Below are positions 26,075 to 35,361 of a stretch of 64,000 bases of DNA, in pieces. The stretch lies in NCBI GenBank assembly GCA_963699015.1, contig CAVOSX010000002.1:744001-808000 (forward strand). The letters are read 5' to 3'. This DNA comes from PALSA-505 sp963699015. Lineage in GTDB: Bacteria; Actinomycetota; Actinomycetes; Streptosporangiales; Streptosporangiaceae. The notes below the pieces were generated by a model. That model did not search any database, was not told the origin of the DNA, and saw only the letters and a program-made list of their open reading frames with translations. A program made the translations under genes and the position numbers. Position 1 is the stretch's first letter. Each line of letters begins with the position of its first letter.

Positions 26075-26912
26075 ATGCCGAAATCAGATGCGTTTACGCA
26101 GGCTAGGACCTACCTGATGTGCCCGCCCGAGTACTTCTCCGTCAGCTACGCGATCAACCCGTGGATGCATCCGGACCGGCCGGTAGACGTGGCGCTGGCG
26201 ATGAGCGCAGTGGGCCGGGCTGCGGGCCACGTTCGCCCGGCTCGGTCACCGGGTGCGCGTCATCGACCCGGTCCCCGGACTGCCCGACATGGTGTTCGCG
26301 GCCAACGGGGCCACGGTGATCGACGGCAAGGTGCTCGGCGCACGGTTCCGGCACGCCGAGCGGGCCGCCGAGGCCGCGGTGTACCTGGACTGGTTCCGGC
26401 GTCACGGCTACCCGGTGGTGCGCGCGCCGAAGGCCGTCAACGAGGGTGAGGGCGACATCGTGCACGCGGGCCGGGTCGTGCTGGCCGGGCACGGCTTTCG
26501 CACCGACGAAGCCGCCCGGGCCGAGATCCAGGACTTGTCCGGGCTGCCGGTGCTCAGCCTGCGGCTGGTAGATCCGCGCTACTACCACCTGGACACCGCG
26601 CTGTGCGTGCTGGATTCCAGCACCGTCGCCTACTACCCGGCCGCCTTCGACGACGCCGGGCGGGCCGCGCTGGCCTCGCAGTTCGCCGAGCTGATCGAGG
26701 CGAAGGACGAGGACGCTGAGGTGCTGGGGCTGAACGCGGTCAGCGACGGCCGGCATGTGGTGCTGCCGGCGCAGGCGAGCGGGCTGGCCGGGCAGATCGC
26801 CGCCCGGGGGTTCGAGCCGGTGCCGGTGGACATGTCCGAGCTCGGCAAGGCGGGCGGCGGGCCGAAGTGCTGCACTCTCGAGCTGAGGACGCGAAGGGAA
26901 GAAGAACGGTGA
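26075..26912 (+). CDS. ddaH: Dimethylarginine dimethylaminohydrolase-type protein (ddaH), frameshifted
   Basis: The reconstructed protein begins MPKSDAFTQARTYLMCPP and continues in a second frame as TFARLGHRVRVIDPV, with an apparent extra base near 26202. Family landmarks are MVFAANGATV, NEGEGDIV, LDTALCVLD, NAVSDGRHVVLP and a catalytic Cys in GGGPKCCTLEL. These enzymes hydrolyse methylated or free arginine to citrulline plus amine or ammonia. The stop overlaps the rocD start by 4 bp (GTGA), so arginine-derived and ornithine steps are coupled, consistent with arginine/ornithine degradation. Confidence 0.85.
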
Positions 26913-28140
26913 CGACATCGAGCGAACTTCGGGCCCAGACCCTGGCGCACAGCGCGCGGAACTACGATCCGCTGCCGGTGGTGGTCTGCGAGGCCGACGG
27001 CGCCTGGGTGACCGACGTGGAAGGCCGCCGGTACCTGGACATGCTGGCGGCGTATTCGGCGATCAACTTCGGTCACCGCCATCCGCGGCTGGTGGCGGCG
27101 GCCCTGCGCCAGCTGGAGCGAGTCACGCTGGTCAGCCGGGCCTTTGACCACGACCAGTTCGGGCCGTTCTGCGCCGAGCTGGCCGCGCTGGCCGGCATGG
27201 ACATGGTGCTGCCGATGAACACCGGCGCCGAGGCGGTGGAGACCGCTATCAAGACCGCGCGCAAGTGGGGGTACGAGGTCAAGAGCGTCCCGGACGGCCA
27301 GGCCGTGATCATCGCCTTCGAAGGCAACTTCCACGGCCGCACCACCACGATCATCAGCTTCTCCACCGACGATGACGCGCGCGCGTCGTACGGCCCGTAC
27401 ACGCCGGGGTTCCGGGTGGTGCCCTACGGCGACCTGGACGCGCTGGCCGCGGCGTTCGACGATCGCGTGGTGGGCGTCCTGGTCGAGCCCATCCAGGGCG
27501 AGGCCGGGGTGCTGGTGCCGCCGCCTGGTTTCCTGGCCGGGGTACGGTCGCTGTGCACCGAGTGCGGCGCGCTGATGATGGCCGACGAGATCCAGTCCGG
27601 GCTTGGCCGGACCGGCGACACGTTCGCGTGCGAGCACGAGGACGTGATGCCGGACATGTACATGCTGGGCAAGGCACTGGGCGGCGGCATCGTCCCGGTG
27701 TCGGCGGTGGTGTCGCGCGATGACGTGCTGGGCGTGTTCAAGCCGGGGCAGCACGGGTCGACGTTCGGCGGCAACCCGCTGGCCTGCGCGGTCGGCCGCG
27801 AGGTGATCGCGATGCTGTCCACCGGGGAGTACCAGGAGCGCTCGGCCAAGCTGGGCGCGCACATGCACGACCGGCTGTCCGCGCTGCCGCGCCTCCGCGG
27901 TGCGCCAGGTCCGCGGGTCGCGGCCTGTGGGCGGGCGTGGAGTTCGCGTCGCTGCCCGGGCGCGAGGCATGCCAGCGGCTGGCCGCGCGCGGGGTGCTGG
28001 CCAAGGACACTCACGGCACGACGATCCGGCTGGCGCCGCCGCTGGTGGTCAGCGAGGACGACCTGGACTGGGCGCTGGACCAGATCGAGGAAATCGCCGG
28101 TAATCGACGAAGTCGCCAGGTAGACGAAGTCGCCAGGTAG
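26909..28140 (+). CDS. rocD: Ornithine--oxo-acid transaminase RocD, frameshifted near C-terminus
   Basis: This PLP-dependent class III aminotransferase starts at GTG 26909. It shows RYLDMLAAYSAINFGHRHP, MNTGAEAVETAIK, the Asp-containing DEIQSGLGRTG and the PLP lysine in LGKALGGG. It converts ornithine to glutamate semialdehyde. After HMHDRLSAL two indels (about 27895 and 27926) switch frames. The natural tail, with EFASLPGREACQRLAARGVL and RLAPPLVVSEDDLDWALDQI, ends at TAG 28138-28140. A 17-bp tandem repeat covers the stop. Confidence 0.85.
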
Positions 28141-28156
28141 ACGAGGTCGCCAGGTA
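28106..28156 (+). repeat. 17-bp tandem repeat x3 across the rocD stop
   Basis: Three copies of GACGAAGTCGCCAGGTA (28106-28122, 28123-28139, 28140-28156; the third has one change) span the end of rocD. Each copy supplies a possible TAG in a different frame because 17 is not a multiple of three. The repeat changes the last residues of RocD and keeps a stop close by in every frame. Confidence 0.85.
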
Positions 28157-28210
28157 AGAGCCTGCCGGGCAAAGGGCTTGCGGGCAGGCTACGAGCCTTC
28201 CAGGCGGGCT

Positions 28211-28733
28211 CTAAGCCCGGCCCGGGTCGCCCCGCGGTTCGTCGCCGAGGCGGCGGTACTGGCCGGCGTAGAAGACCAGCGGGCGGCCCGCGCGGGCGGG
28301 GTCCGCTCACCCCGATCACCTCGCCGACGACGATGCTGTGGTCACCGCCGTCGTGCACGGCGGTGGTCCGGCACTCCAGCGCGGACAGCGCGCGGTCCAG
28401 GATGGGCGCGCCGGTCAGCGGGCCGGGGTGATAGGAGACCTGCTCGAGCTGGCCCTCCAGCGGCCGGCCCCGGGTGGACAGCCAGCGGGAGATCTTCTCC
28501 GAGTCCTCGTCGAGCACGCTGACCGCCCAGCTGCCCGCGGCCAGCACCGCGTCGTGGAAGCGCGCGATCTTCTCCGCGCAGAACAGCACCAGCAGCGGAT
28601 CCAGCGACACCGAGGTGAACGCGCTCACGGTCATGATGTGCGCGACGCCGTCGAGGGCGGCCGACACGACCGCGATGCCGGTAGGGAATCGCCCGGCGGC
28701 GAGCCGGAACGCGGCCGGGTCGACCCCGGTCAC
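28211..28733 (-). CDS. Flavin reductase family protein, frameshifted near C-terminus
   Basis: The protein starts at GTG 28733 with FRLAAGRFPTGIAVVSA, then VSAFTSVSLDPLLVLFC, the FMN-binding split-barrel pattern, and GDHSIVVGEVIGV. The frame breaks near 28300. In the other frame the natural tail PLVFYAGQYRRLGDEP ends at TAG 28211. Such proteins bind FMN and reduce flavin with NAD(P)H for oxygenases or act as small oxidoreductases. It sits 23 bp upstream, in the minus direction, of the DUF6113 gene and may share a transcript with mshB. Confidence 0.82.
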
Positions 28734-28755
28734 GCGCGGGTCCTGGCCCGGCCGG

Positions 28756-29211
28756 TCACGGCAGGGAACCGCCGCCGCGGGCCGCCCGGGAACGTCCCGG
28801 CGACCGGCCCGTGGTCACCAGCGCGGATCCCAGCCCGAGCAGCGCGCAGACCGCTCCGCCGTACAGATACCACTCGCCCGCGGTGGTGTTCGCGATGATC
28901 ACGCTGCCGCCCGTGTTCGGCATGGCCAGCCCGAACGAGGCCAGGAACCAGCCGATCGCGGGGACCAGCGCGCCGATCGTGGTCCCCATCGCCCAGCCGG
29001 CCAGCCCGCAGGTGATGCCGATGGCCAGCGCGAAGCCGATGGCGGCCAGCGGGACGCTGCCGATGACGGCCCGGCTGTACTGGAAGGAGCCCAGCACGCC
29101 CTCGACCAGGCCGAGCAGGAAGAGCACGGCGTAAGCGCCGCCGGTGATGAAGGCCGCCGCGCGCGGGGAGGTCTGCTGCGCGGCGGGCGGCGGCAGCTGC
29201 ATGATTCCCAC
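28756..29211 (-). CDS. DUF6113 family membrane protein
   Basis: The 151-residue protein has four hydrophobic segments (beginning AAAFITGGAYAVLFLLGLV, VIGSVPLAAIGFALAIGI, LVPAIGWFLASFGLA and WYLYGGAVCALLGLGSALV) with a small Arg-rich tail. It matches DUF6113 proteins next to mshB in other actinomycetes. The function is unknown. It is downstream of mshB by 27 bp on the same strand and probably in the same operon. Confidence 0.75.
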   Translation of the reverse strand: MGIMQLPPPAAQQTSPRAAAFITGGAYAVLFLLGLVEGVLGSFQYSRAVIGSVPLAAIGFALAIGITCGLAGWAMGTTIGALVPAIGWFLASFGLAMPNTGGSVIIANTTAGEWYLYGGAVCALLGLGSALVTTGRSPGRSRAARGGGSLP

Positions 29212-29238
29212 GGGCAGCAGGGTATCTCGCCCCGGCCG

Positions 29239-30006
29239 CTAGCCGACCCCGGCGAACAGGTCGCGCTCGCCGGCCTGCGCTTCGCCGTCCGGGCGGCCGG
29301 CCAGGAGGGTGTAGCCCTCGTGGCTGGTGACCTCGCGGCGGACCCGGTCGGACAGCGCGAAGTGCCGGCCGTCCACGATGATCTGGGTCGCGTGCGCGCG
29401 CATCGCGGCGAGCTTGGCCGGCAGGTACCCGGTGCCGTCGATCTCGGTCGTCAGCTGCGCGGAGCCGGGGCTGGCCGTCGCGTAGAGCTTGGCCACCGGC
29501 CACCGCGTCCCGGCGCTGAGCGCGAAAGCGCGGCAGCTCACCCGGTGGGCCTGGATGTGGTCGGGGTGACCGTAGCCGCCCTCGGCGTCGTAGCTGACCA
29601 TGACCTGCGGGCGGACCTCTCCGATCACGGCGGCGAGCTCGGCCGCGGCCGCGTCCACGTCGGCCCGCCAGAAGCACCGGGGGTCGTCGTTGCCAGCCGT
29701 GCCCATCATCCCGGAGTCGCGCCACCGGCCCTGGCCGCCGAGGAAGCGGTGGTCGGTGACGCCGAGCGCGGCGCACGCGGCGTCCAGCTCGCCGATCCGG
29801 TACTGGCCGAGCCGGTCGTCGCGGTCGGCCGCCAGGTGAGCGAGTCCGGGCGGGATGATCTCACCCAGCTCGCCCAGCGTGCAGGTGACCAGGGCGACCT
29901 GTGCGCCCTGTGCCGCGTATCTGGCCATGGTCGCGCCGGTGCCGATGGACTCGTCGTCGGGGTGCGCGTGCACGAGCAGCAGCCTGCGGCCGCCTTGCGG
30001 AGCCAT
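29239..30006 (-). CDS. mshB: Mycothiol deacetylase MshB
   Basis: MshB removes the acetyl group of GlcNAc-inositol, the second step of mycothiol synthesis. The 255-residue protein starts at ATG 30006. It has the metal-binding AHPDDE near the start, the second metal-binding site HPDHIQAH, GGQGRWRDSGM, and DRVRREVTSHEGYTLLAG near the C-terminus. The zinc-dependent LmbE-like fold is well supported, and the order mshB-DUF6113 is typical. The upstream frame opens at 30027, but the earlier start is not family-like. Confidence 0.92.
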   Translation of the reverse strand: MAPQGGRRLLLVHAHPDDESIGTGATMARYAAQGAQVALVTCTLGELGEIIPPGLAHLAADRDDRLGQYRIGELDAACAALGVTDHRFLGGQGRWRDSGMMGTAGNDDPRCFWRADVDAAAAELAAVIGEVRPQVMVSYDAEGGYGHPDHIQAHRVSCRAFALSAGTRWPVAKLYATASPGSAQLTTEIDGTGYLPAKLAAMRAHATQIIVDGRHFALSDRVRREVTSHEGYTLLAGRPDGEAQAGERDLFAGVG

Positions 30007-30152
30007 GCCGCAGAGAGTAACGGCCAAATGTAGCCAGAGTCACATACCAGATGGGCCACCCCATGGCGCACGCTGATATGGACTGGAATAGGTTGATCGG
30101 CAGCCCGGGTCACCGGGCGTCAGCGTAGGTGCGCAGCAAGGACGTCGGGCCA

Positions 30153-30959
30153 ATGACGCAGGTAACGGATACGCCATCCAGAACCAGGGCGCAGATAGCG
30201 GACAAGACCCTGCGCAAGGATCCGTGGTGGCGGGCACCGGCCGTCACGGCCGCCGCGCTGACCATCTGGGTGATCTATGCGACCGTGCGCGTGTTCATGG
30301 GGCACTGGTACTGGGTGCCCCAGTACCACTACCTGACGCCGTTCTACTCGCCGTGCGTCAGCGGCGAATGCGCTCCGGGGTCGAGCAGCCTGGGCCAGTG
30401 GTTCCCCGCGGTGCCGCCGATCATCCCGTACGCGATCGTGTCGCTGCCGTTCGTGCTCGGCTTCCGGCTCAGCTGCTACTACTACCGGCGGGCCTACTAC
30501 CGCGCGTTCTGGGAGTCGCCGCCCGCCTGCGCGGTGCGCGAACCGCACAAGTCCTACAGCGGCGAGACCAGGTTCCCGCTGATCATGCAGAACCTGCACC
30601 GCTACTTCTTCTACCTGGCGATCCCGATCGCGATACTGCTGACCTACGACGTGACGCAGGCGTTCCGCGGCCCCGACGGTGACTTCGGGTTCGGCCTGGG
30701 CACGCTGATCTTGCTGGTGAACGTGATCCTGATCTGGGCGTACACGCTGTCTTGTCACTCCTGCCGGCACATCACAGGCGGCCGGCTGAAGCACTTCTCC
30801 GCGCATCCGGTCCGATACTGGATCTGGACACAGATCTCGAAGCTGAACGCGCGGCACATGCTGTTCGCTTGGCTCTCGCTCGGCACGCTGATGCTGGCGG
30901 ACCTCTACATCTGGCTGGTGTCGGCTGGCGTCTTCAGCGATCCGCGGATCTTCAACTGA
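30153..30959 (+). CDS. sdhC: Succinate dehydrogenase membrane anchor subunit (SdhC-like)
   Basis: The 268-residue protein has five hydrophobic helices (beginning near residues 28, 85, 150, 187 and 240) and His residues in NLHRYFFYLA, CRHITG and NARHML suited to haem or quinone binding. It belongs to the actinobacterial Sdh1 anchor family (Rv0249c type), not classical SdhC/D. ATG 30153 is preferred over 30129. It precedes sdhA by 10 bp and sdhA overlaps sdhB, giving one membrane respiratory complex that oxidises succinate or reduces fumarate. Confidence 0.82.
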   Translation: MTQVTDTPSRTRAQIADKTLRKDPWWRAPAVTAAALTIWVIYATVRVFMGHWYWVPQYHYLTPFYSPCVSGECAPGSSSLGQWFPAVPPIIPYAIVSLPFVLGFRLSCYYYRRAYYRAFWESPPACAVREPHKSYSGETRFPLIMQNLHRYFFYLAIPIAILLTYDVTQAFRGPDGDFGFGLGTLILLVNVILIWAYTLSCHSCRHITGGRLKHFSAHPVRYWIWTQISKLNARHMLFAWLSLGTLMLADLYIWLVSAGVFSDPRIFN

Positions 30960-30969
30960 GGCAGGCGGC

Positions 30970-32892
30970 ATGACGGACATCGAGCGGCACTCCTACGACG
31001 TCGTGGTCATCGGCGCGGGCGGTTCGGGGCTGCGCGCGGCGATCGAGGCCCGGATGCGCGGCAAGAAGACAGCGATCATCTCCAAGTCGCTGTTCGGCAA
31101 GGCGCACACGGTGATGGCCGAGGGCGGCGCGGCCGCGGCCATGGGCAACGTCAACCCGCGCGACAACGCCCAGGTGCATTTCCGCGACACGATGCGGGGC
31201 GGGAAATTCCTGAACAACTGGCGGATGGCCGAGCTGCACGCTAACGAGGCCCCGGACCGGGTCTGGGAGCTTGAGGCCTGGGGCGCGCTGTTCGACCGGA
31301 CCAAGGACGGCAAGATCAGCCAGCGGAACTTCGGCGGGCACGAGTACCCGCGGCTGGCACACGTCGGCGACCGGACCGGCCTGGAGATGATCCGGACACT
31401 GCAGCAGAAGGCGGTCGCGCTGCAGCAGGAGGACGCCATAGCGCGCGATGACCCCGAGGCCATGGTCAAGGTGTTTTCTGAGACCACGATCACGCGGCTG
31501 CTCACCGACGGCGGGCGGATCGCCGGCGCGTTCGGCTATTTCCGGGACAGCGGCGCGTTCGTGCTGTTCGAGGCGCCCACCGTGGTGCTGGCCACCGGCG
31601 GCATCGGCAAGACCTACAAGGTCACCTCCAACTCGTGGGAGTACACCGGGGACGGGCACGCGCTGGCCCTGCTGGCCGGGGCGAAGCTGCTGAACATGGA
31701 GTTCGTGCAGCTGCACCCGACCGGGATGGTCTGGCCGCCGTCGGTGAAGGGGCTGCTGGTCACCGAGTCGGTACGCGGCGACGGCGGCGTGCTGCGCAAC
31801 TCCGAGGGCAAGCGGTTCATGTTCAACTACGTGCCTGACGTGTTCCGGGCGCAGTACGCGGAGACCGAGGAAGAGGCCGACCGCTGGTACTCCGACCCCG
31901 ACCACAACCGGCGGCCGCCCGAGCTGCTTCCCCGTGACGAGGTGGCCCGGTCGATCAACGCCGAGGTCAAGGCGGGTCGCGGCTCGCCGCACGACGGCGT
32001 CTTCCTCGACATCGCCAGCCGGCTGCCGGCCGCGGAGATCGAGCGCCGGCTGCCGTCCATGTGCCACCAGTTCAAGGAACTGGCCGACGTTGACATCACC
32101 AAGGAGCCGATGGAGGTCGGTCCGACCTGTCACTACGTGATGGGCGGCGTCGAGGTGGATCCGGAGACCGCCGCGGCCGCGGTGCCCGGCCTGTTCGCCG
32201 CGGGCGAGGTCTCCGGCGGCATGCACGGCTCCAACCGGCTCGGCGGCAACTCGCTGTCCGACCTGCTGGTCTTCGGCCGCAGGGCCGGCATCGGGGCCGC
32301 GGACTACCTCGACGAGCTCGCCGAGAGGCCAGCCGCCGCCCAGGCTGACCTGGAGGCCGCGGCCGAGGAGGCCATCGCGCCGCTGGAGCGGGACGGCGGC
32401 GAGAACCCGTACACCGTGCACGGGGAGCTGCAGGACATCATGACCAACCTGGTCGGCCTCATCCGCACCGAGAAGGAGATGGTGCAGGCGCTGGGCGAGC
32501 TGGAAAAGCTCAAGGAGCGCGCGCGCAAGGTCAGCGCCGGCGGCGGCCGCGGCTACAACCCCGGCTGGCACCTGGCCCTGGATCTGCGCAACATGCTGCT
32601 GGTCGCCGAGTCCGTGGCGCTCGCCGCCCTCGAGCGGCAGGAGAGCCGCGGCGGGCACACCCGCGACGACTTCCCGCAGATGTCGCCGGAATGGCGCAAG
32701 ATCAACCTGATCTGCGCGCTCGACGGCGACCGGATGCAGCTGACCAAGCAGCCGATGGCGCCGATGCGACCCGACCTGCTCGCGCGGTTCGACCGCGACG
32801 AGCTGAAGAAGTACCTGACCGAAGACGAGCTACCCGCACCCGCACCGCCGGCCGAGCCCGCGGCGGCGGCCGCGCCCGAGGAGAAACACTGA
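30970..32892 (+). CDS. sdhA: Succinate dehydrogenase/fumarate reductase flavoprotein
   Basis: The 640-residue flavoprotein has the FAD dinucleotide motif VIGAGGSGLRAA, the covalent-FAD His region KAHTVMAEGGAAAAMGN, the catalytic Arg in LLPRDEVARSIN, and the binding segment GSNRLGGNSLSDLLVFGRRA. The C-terminus is Ala/Pro/Glu-rich (about 20 residues) before the stop. It is intact and overlaps sdhB by ATGA at 32889-32892 or nearby, so translation is coupled. It catalyses succinate/fumarate interconversion at the membrane. Confidence 0.96.
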   Translation: MTDIERHSYDVVVIGAGGSGLRAAIEARMRGKKTAIISKSLFGKAHTVMAEGGAAAAMGNVNPRDNAQVHFRDTMRGGKFLNNWRMAELHANEAPDRVWELEAWGALFDRTKDGKISQRNFGGHEYPRLAHVGDRTGLEMIRTLQQKAVALQQEDAIARDDPEAMVKVFSETTITRLLTDGGRIAGAFGYFRDSGAFVLFEAPTVVLATGGIGKTYKVTSNSWEYTGDGHALALLAGAKLLNMEFVQLHPTGMVWPPSVKGLLVTESVRGDGGVLRNSEGKRFMFNYVPDVFRAQYAETEEEADRWYSDPDHNRRPPELLPRDEVARSINAEVKAGRGSPHDGVFLDIASRLPAAEIERRLPSMCHQFKELADVDITKEPMEVGPTCHYVMGGVEVDPETAAAAVPGLFAAGEVSGGMHGSNRLGGNSLSDLLVFGRRAGIGAADYLDELAERPAAAQADLEAAAEEAIAPLERDGGENPYTVHGELQDIMTNLVGLIRTEKEMVQALGELEKLKERARKVSAGGGRGYNPGWHLALDLRNMLLVAESVALAALERQESRGGHTRDDFPQMSPEWRKINLICALDGDRMQLTKQPMAPMRPDLLARFDRDELKKYLTEDELPAPAPPAEPAAAAAPEEKH

Positions 32893-33674
32893 TGGGTTAC
32901 CAGGCTCAGCTCCAGATCTGGCGTGGTGACGCCGGCCGCGGCGAGCTCACCGGTTACACGGTGGAGGTCAACGAGGGCGAGGTCGTCCTCGACGTGCTGC
33001 ACCGGCTGCAGGCCACGCAAGCCGGTGACCTGGCCGTCCGGTGGAACTGCAAGGCGGGCAAGTGCGGTTCCTGCTCGATGGAAATCAACGGGCGGCCCCG
33101 GCTCTCGTGCATGACCCGGATGTCTACGTTCGGGGAAAATGAGGTCCTGACCATCACGCCGCTGCGCACCTTCCCGGTCATCAGGGATCTGGTCACCGAC
33201 GTCCGTTTCAACTACGCGAAGGCGCGGGAGATCCCGTCGTTCAGGCCGGATCCGGCGATCAAGCCGGGCGAGTTCCGGATGCAGCAGGTGGACGTGAACC
33301 GGTCACAGGAGTTCCGCAAGTGCATCGAGTGCTTCCTGTGCCAGAACGTCTGTCACGTGATCCGGGACCACACCGAGAACGAGGCCGCGTTCGCCGGGCC
33401 CCGGTTCCTGATGCGGGTGGCTGAGCTGGAGATGCACCCCGCGGACACCGCCGACCGGCGCGAGATCGCGCAGGACGACTTCGGGCTCGGCTACTGCAAC
33501 ATCACCAAGTGCTGCACCGAGGTCTGCCCAGAGCACATCAAGATCACCGACAACGCGCTGATCCCCATGAAGGAGCGCGTGGTCGGGCGCAAGTATGACC
33601 CGCTGGTCTGGCTCGGATCGAAGATCAGCCGCAGGCAGCCCACGGACACCCCCGAGATCCCCGGTAAAAAATAG
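32892..33674 (+). CDS. sdhB: Succinate dehydrogenase/fumarate reductase iron-sulfur subunit
   Basis: The 260-residue protein binds three clusters. A plant-type 2Fe-2S site is visible in WNCKAGKCGSCSMEI with a later Cys in LSCMT. Two ferredoxin-type sites are CIECFLCQNVCHV and CNITKCCTEVCPEHI. It passes electrons from sdhA to the membrane anchor. ATG 32892 overlaps the sdhA stop. The gene is intact and closes the sdh operon; uppP follows after 113 bp. Confidence 0.96.
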   Translation: MGYQAQLQIWRGDAGRGELTGYTVEVNEGEVVLDVLHRLQATQAGDLAVRWNCKAGKCGSCSMEINGRPRLSCMTRMSTFGENEVLTITPLRTFPVIRDLVTDVRFNYAKAREIPSFRPDPAIKPGEFRMQQVDVNRSQEFRKCIECFLCQNVCHVIRDHTENEAAFAGPRFLMRVAELEMHPADTADRREIAQDDFGLGYCNITKCCTEVCPEHIKITDNALIPMKERVVGRKYDPLVWLGSKISRRQPTDTPEIPGKK

Positions 33675-33787
33675 GACACCGCGGCGCCGGCGTTTGCGCG
33701 GAAACGCCGGGCGTACCGTCCCGGCCGCATACCATGTAGCCCCGCCCAATCGCAGAGCCCGTCCGTCCGCGTGCTCGAGGGGATGAC

Positions 33788-34810
33788 GTGACGCACCTGA
33801 CTTACGCCGAGGCCATCGTGGTCGGCTTCATTCAGGGGGTGACGGAGCTCTTCCCCGTCTCCAGCCTGGGCCACAACGTGCTGATACCGGCGCTCATCGG
33901 CGGCTCGTGGGCCAGTGACCTGAACGTCGCCAAGTCTGAGTCCCCCTACCTGGCGTTCATCGTGGGACTGCACGTCGCCACCGCGATCGGGATGATCATC
34001 TACTTCTGGCGCGACTGGGTGCGGATCATCGGCGGGTTCTTCTCCTCGCTGCGTGACCGCCGGGTGACCACCACCGAGCAGCGGCTGGCCTGGATGATCA
34101 TCCTGGCCACCATCCCGGTGGGCATCGTGGGACTGTTCGCCGAGCACGCGTTCCGGGTGATCTTCGGCAAGGCGGTCGTCGCCGCCTGGCTGCTGATGCT
34201 GAACGGCGTGATCCTGTACGCCGGAGAGCGCTGGCGGCCGGCTTCGTCGAAGCGCGCCGACCGGCAGGCCGCGGCGGACCGGGAGCTCGTGGCCCAGCGT
34301 GGTGTCACCTCGCAGTCGGCCCTGGCCACCGTCCCGCCCGCGCAGCGGGTGGCCGGCCGGCACGCCTCCGGCCATCAGGCGGTCCGGCAGCAGGAGCTCG
34401 GCGACGCGATCCGGGCGGACAAGAGGCTGGCCCGCCTGGGATTCAAGCAGGCGGTGGTCATCGGCGCTACCCAGATCCTGGCGCTGCTGGCCGGCATCAG
34501 CCGGGACGGGGTCGTCATGGTCGGCGGCATGTTCCGCGGCCTGTCCCGCGAGGACGCGGCCCGGTTCTCGTTCCTGCTGTCCGCCCCGGTCATCCTGGCC
34601 GCGGGCGTGCTCAAGGTGCCGGACCTGCTGGGTCCCCTGGGCAACGGCATCCACGGCCAGATCCTGGTCGGGAGCATCGTGTCCGGGGTCGGCGCCTACC
34701 TGTCGGTGCGGTTCCTCATGAAGTACTTCAAGACCAACACGCTGTACCCGTTCGCGATCTACTGCCTCGCGTTCGGGCTCTTCAGCGTGATCTACCTCAA
34801 CGTGAAGTGA
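33788..34810 (+). CDS. uppP: Undecaprenyl-diphosphate phosphatase, with long insertion
   Basis: UppP/BacA recycles the cell-wall lipid carrier by removing one phosphate from undecaprenyl diphosphate at the membrane. GTG 33788 is used because the ATG at 33783 runs into a stop. The N-terminal motif reads QGVTELFPVSSLGHN and the second motif LLAGISRDGVVMVGG, both slightly off the usual SSxGH and GxSRSG patterns. A charged cytosolic insertion of about 65 residues (Arg/Gln-rich, around 150-215) makes the protein 340 residues, longer than the usual 270-280. Several membrane helices follow. Confidence 0.88.
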   Translation: MTHLTYAEAIVVGFIQGVTELFPVSSLGHNVLIPALIGGSWASDLNVAKSESPYLAFIVGLHVATAIGMIIYFWRDWVRIIGGFFSSLRDRRVTTTEQRLAWMIILATIPVGIVGLFAEHAFRVIFGKAVVAAWLLMLNGVILYAGERWRPASSKRADRQAAADRELVAQRGVTSQSALATVPPAQRVAGRHASGHQAVRQQELGDAIRADKRLARLGFKQAVVIGATQILALLAGISRDGVVMVGGMFRGLSREDAARFSFLLSAPVILAAGVLKVPDLLGPLGNGIHGQILVGSIVSGVGAYLSVRFLMKYFKTNTLYPFAIYCLAFGLFSVIYLNVK

Positions 34811-35268
34811 ATCCAGCCACGTTCCCGCAGGCCAGCGGCCTGGATTACGTTGTGCTCGGGGCCGGTTTCGCACATGCCTGTCACATGGCGCTGCAGATGT
34901 CGCCGATCGCGTCCGTCGACCATGGTCAGGCCCGTGGCGGACGCGTGCGTGTAGGTGGTCTGGTTGATCTCCGGCGTATGGCCGAGCTGTAGCGCCCTGA
35001 TGTGCGGCGGCACGCCCCGCTCGGCCAGCAGGCTGTTGAGGCTGTGCCGGGCGTCGTGCCGCCGGCTGACCGGCTCGCCGGCCTCCCGGCAGAGCCGGGC
35101 GGACTCGGCGGAGTATCTGTGCGGCCTCAGCGGCTTGCCCAGCTCGTCAGCCGCGATGTATCCGTGTCGGCGCACGCCTTGCCCGCAGGCGTATCCCGGT
35201 GTATACCCGCTGGCGCCCGGACCGGCGAATGGGCTGCTCAGAATGCCCTTCTCTGCGTCCCGGTGCAT
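34792..35268 (-). pseudogene. Tyrosine recombinase (integrase) C-terminal remnant
   Basis: The minus strand encodes a C-terminal catalytic fragment: RRHDARHSLNSLLAERGVPP, then LQLGHTPEINQTTYTHAS. These are the HxxR, LGH and late Tyr motifs of phage-type integrases. The usual N-terminal DNA-binding domain and the first catalytic Arg region are not visible, and upstream sequence is not integrase-like. It abuts and slightly overlaps the 3' end of uppP. The call is a truncated, probably inactive integrase marking an old insertion. Confidence 0.72.
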
Positions 35269-35361
35269 GCCCGTAGTTCAGTTCCCCCCGGACACCACAT
35301 TTCCAGGTCAGAGCCCCAGCGGGCAAGATCAAGAAGGCTCATCTTACGCTGCCCTGCCGTA

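Noticed and set aside
34807..34992. Plus-strand ORF after uppP as a gene
   Set aside because: The complementary strand matches integrase motifs; the plus frame does not read like protein beyond its first residues.
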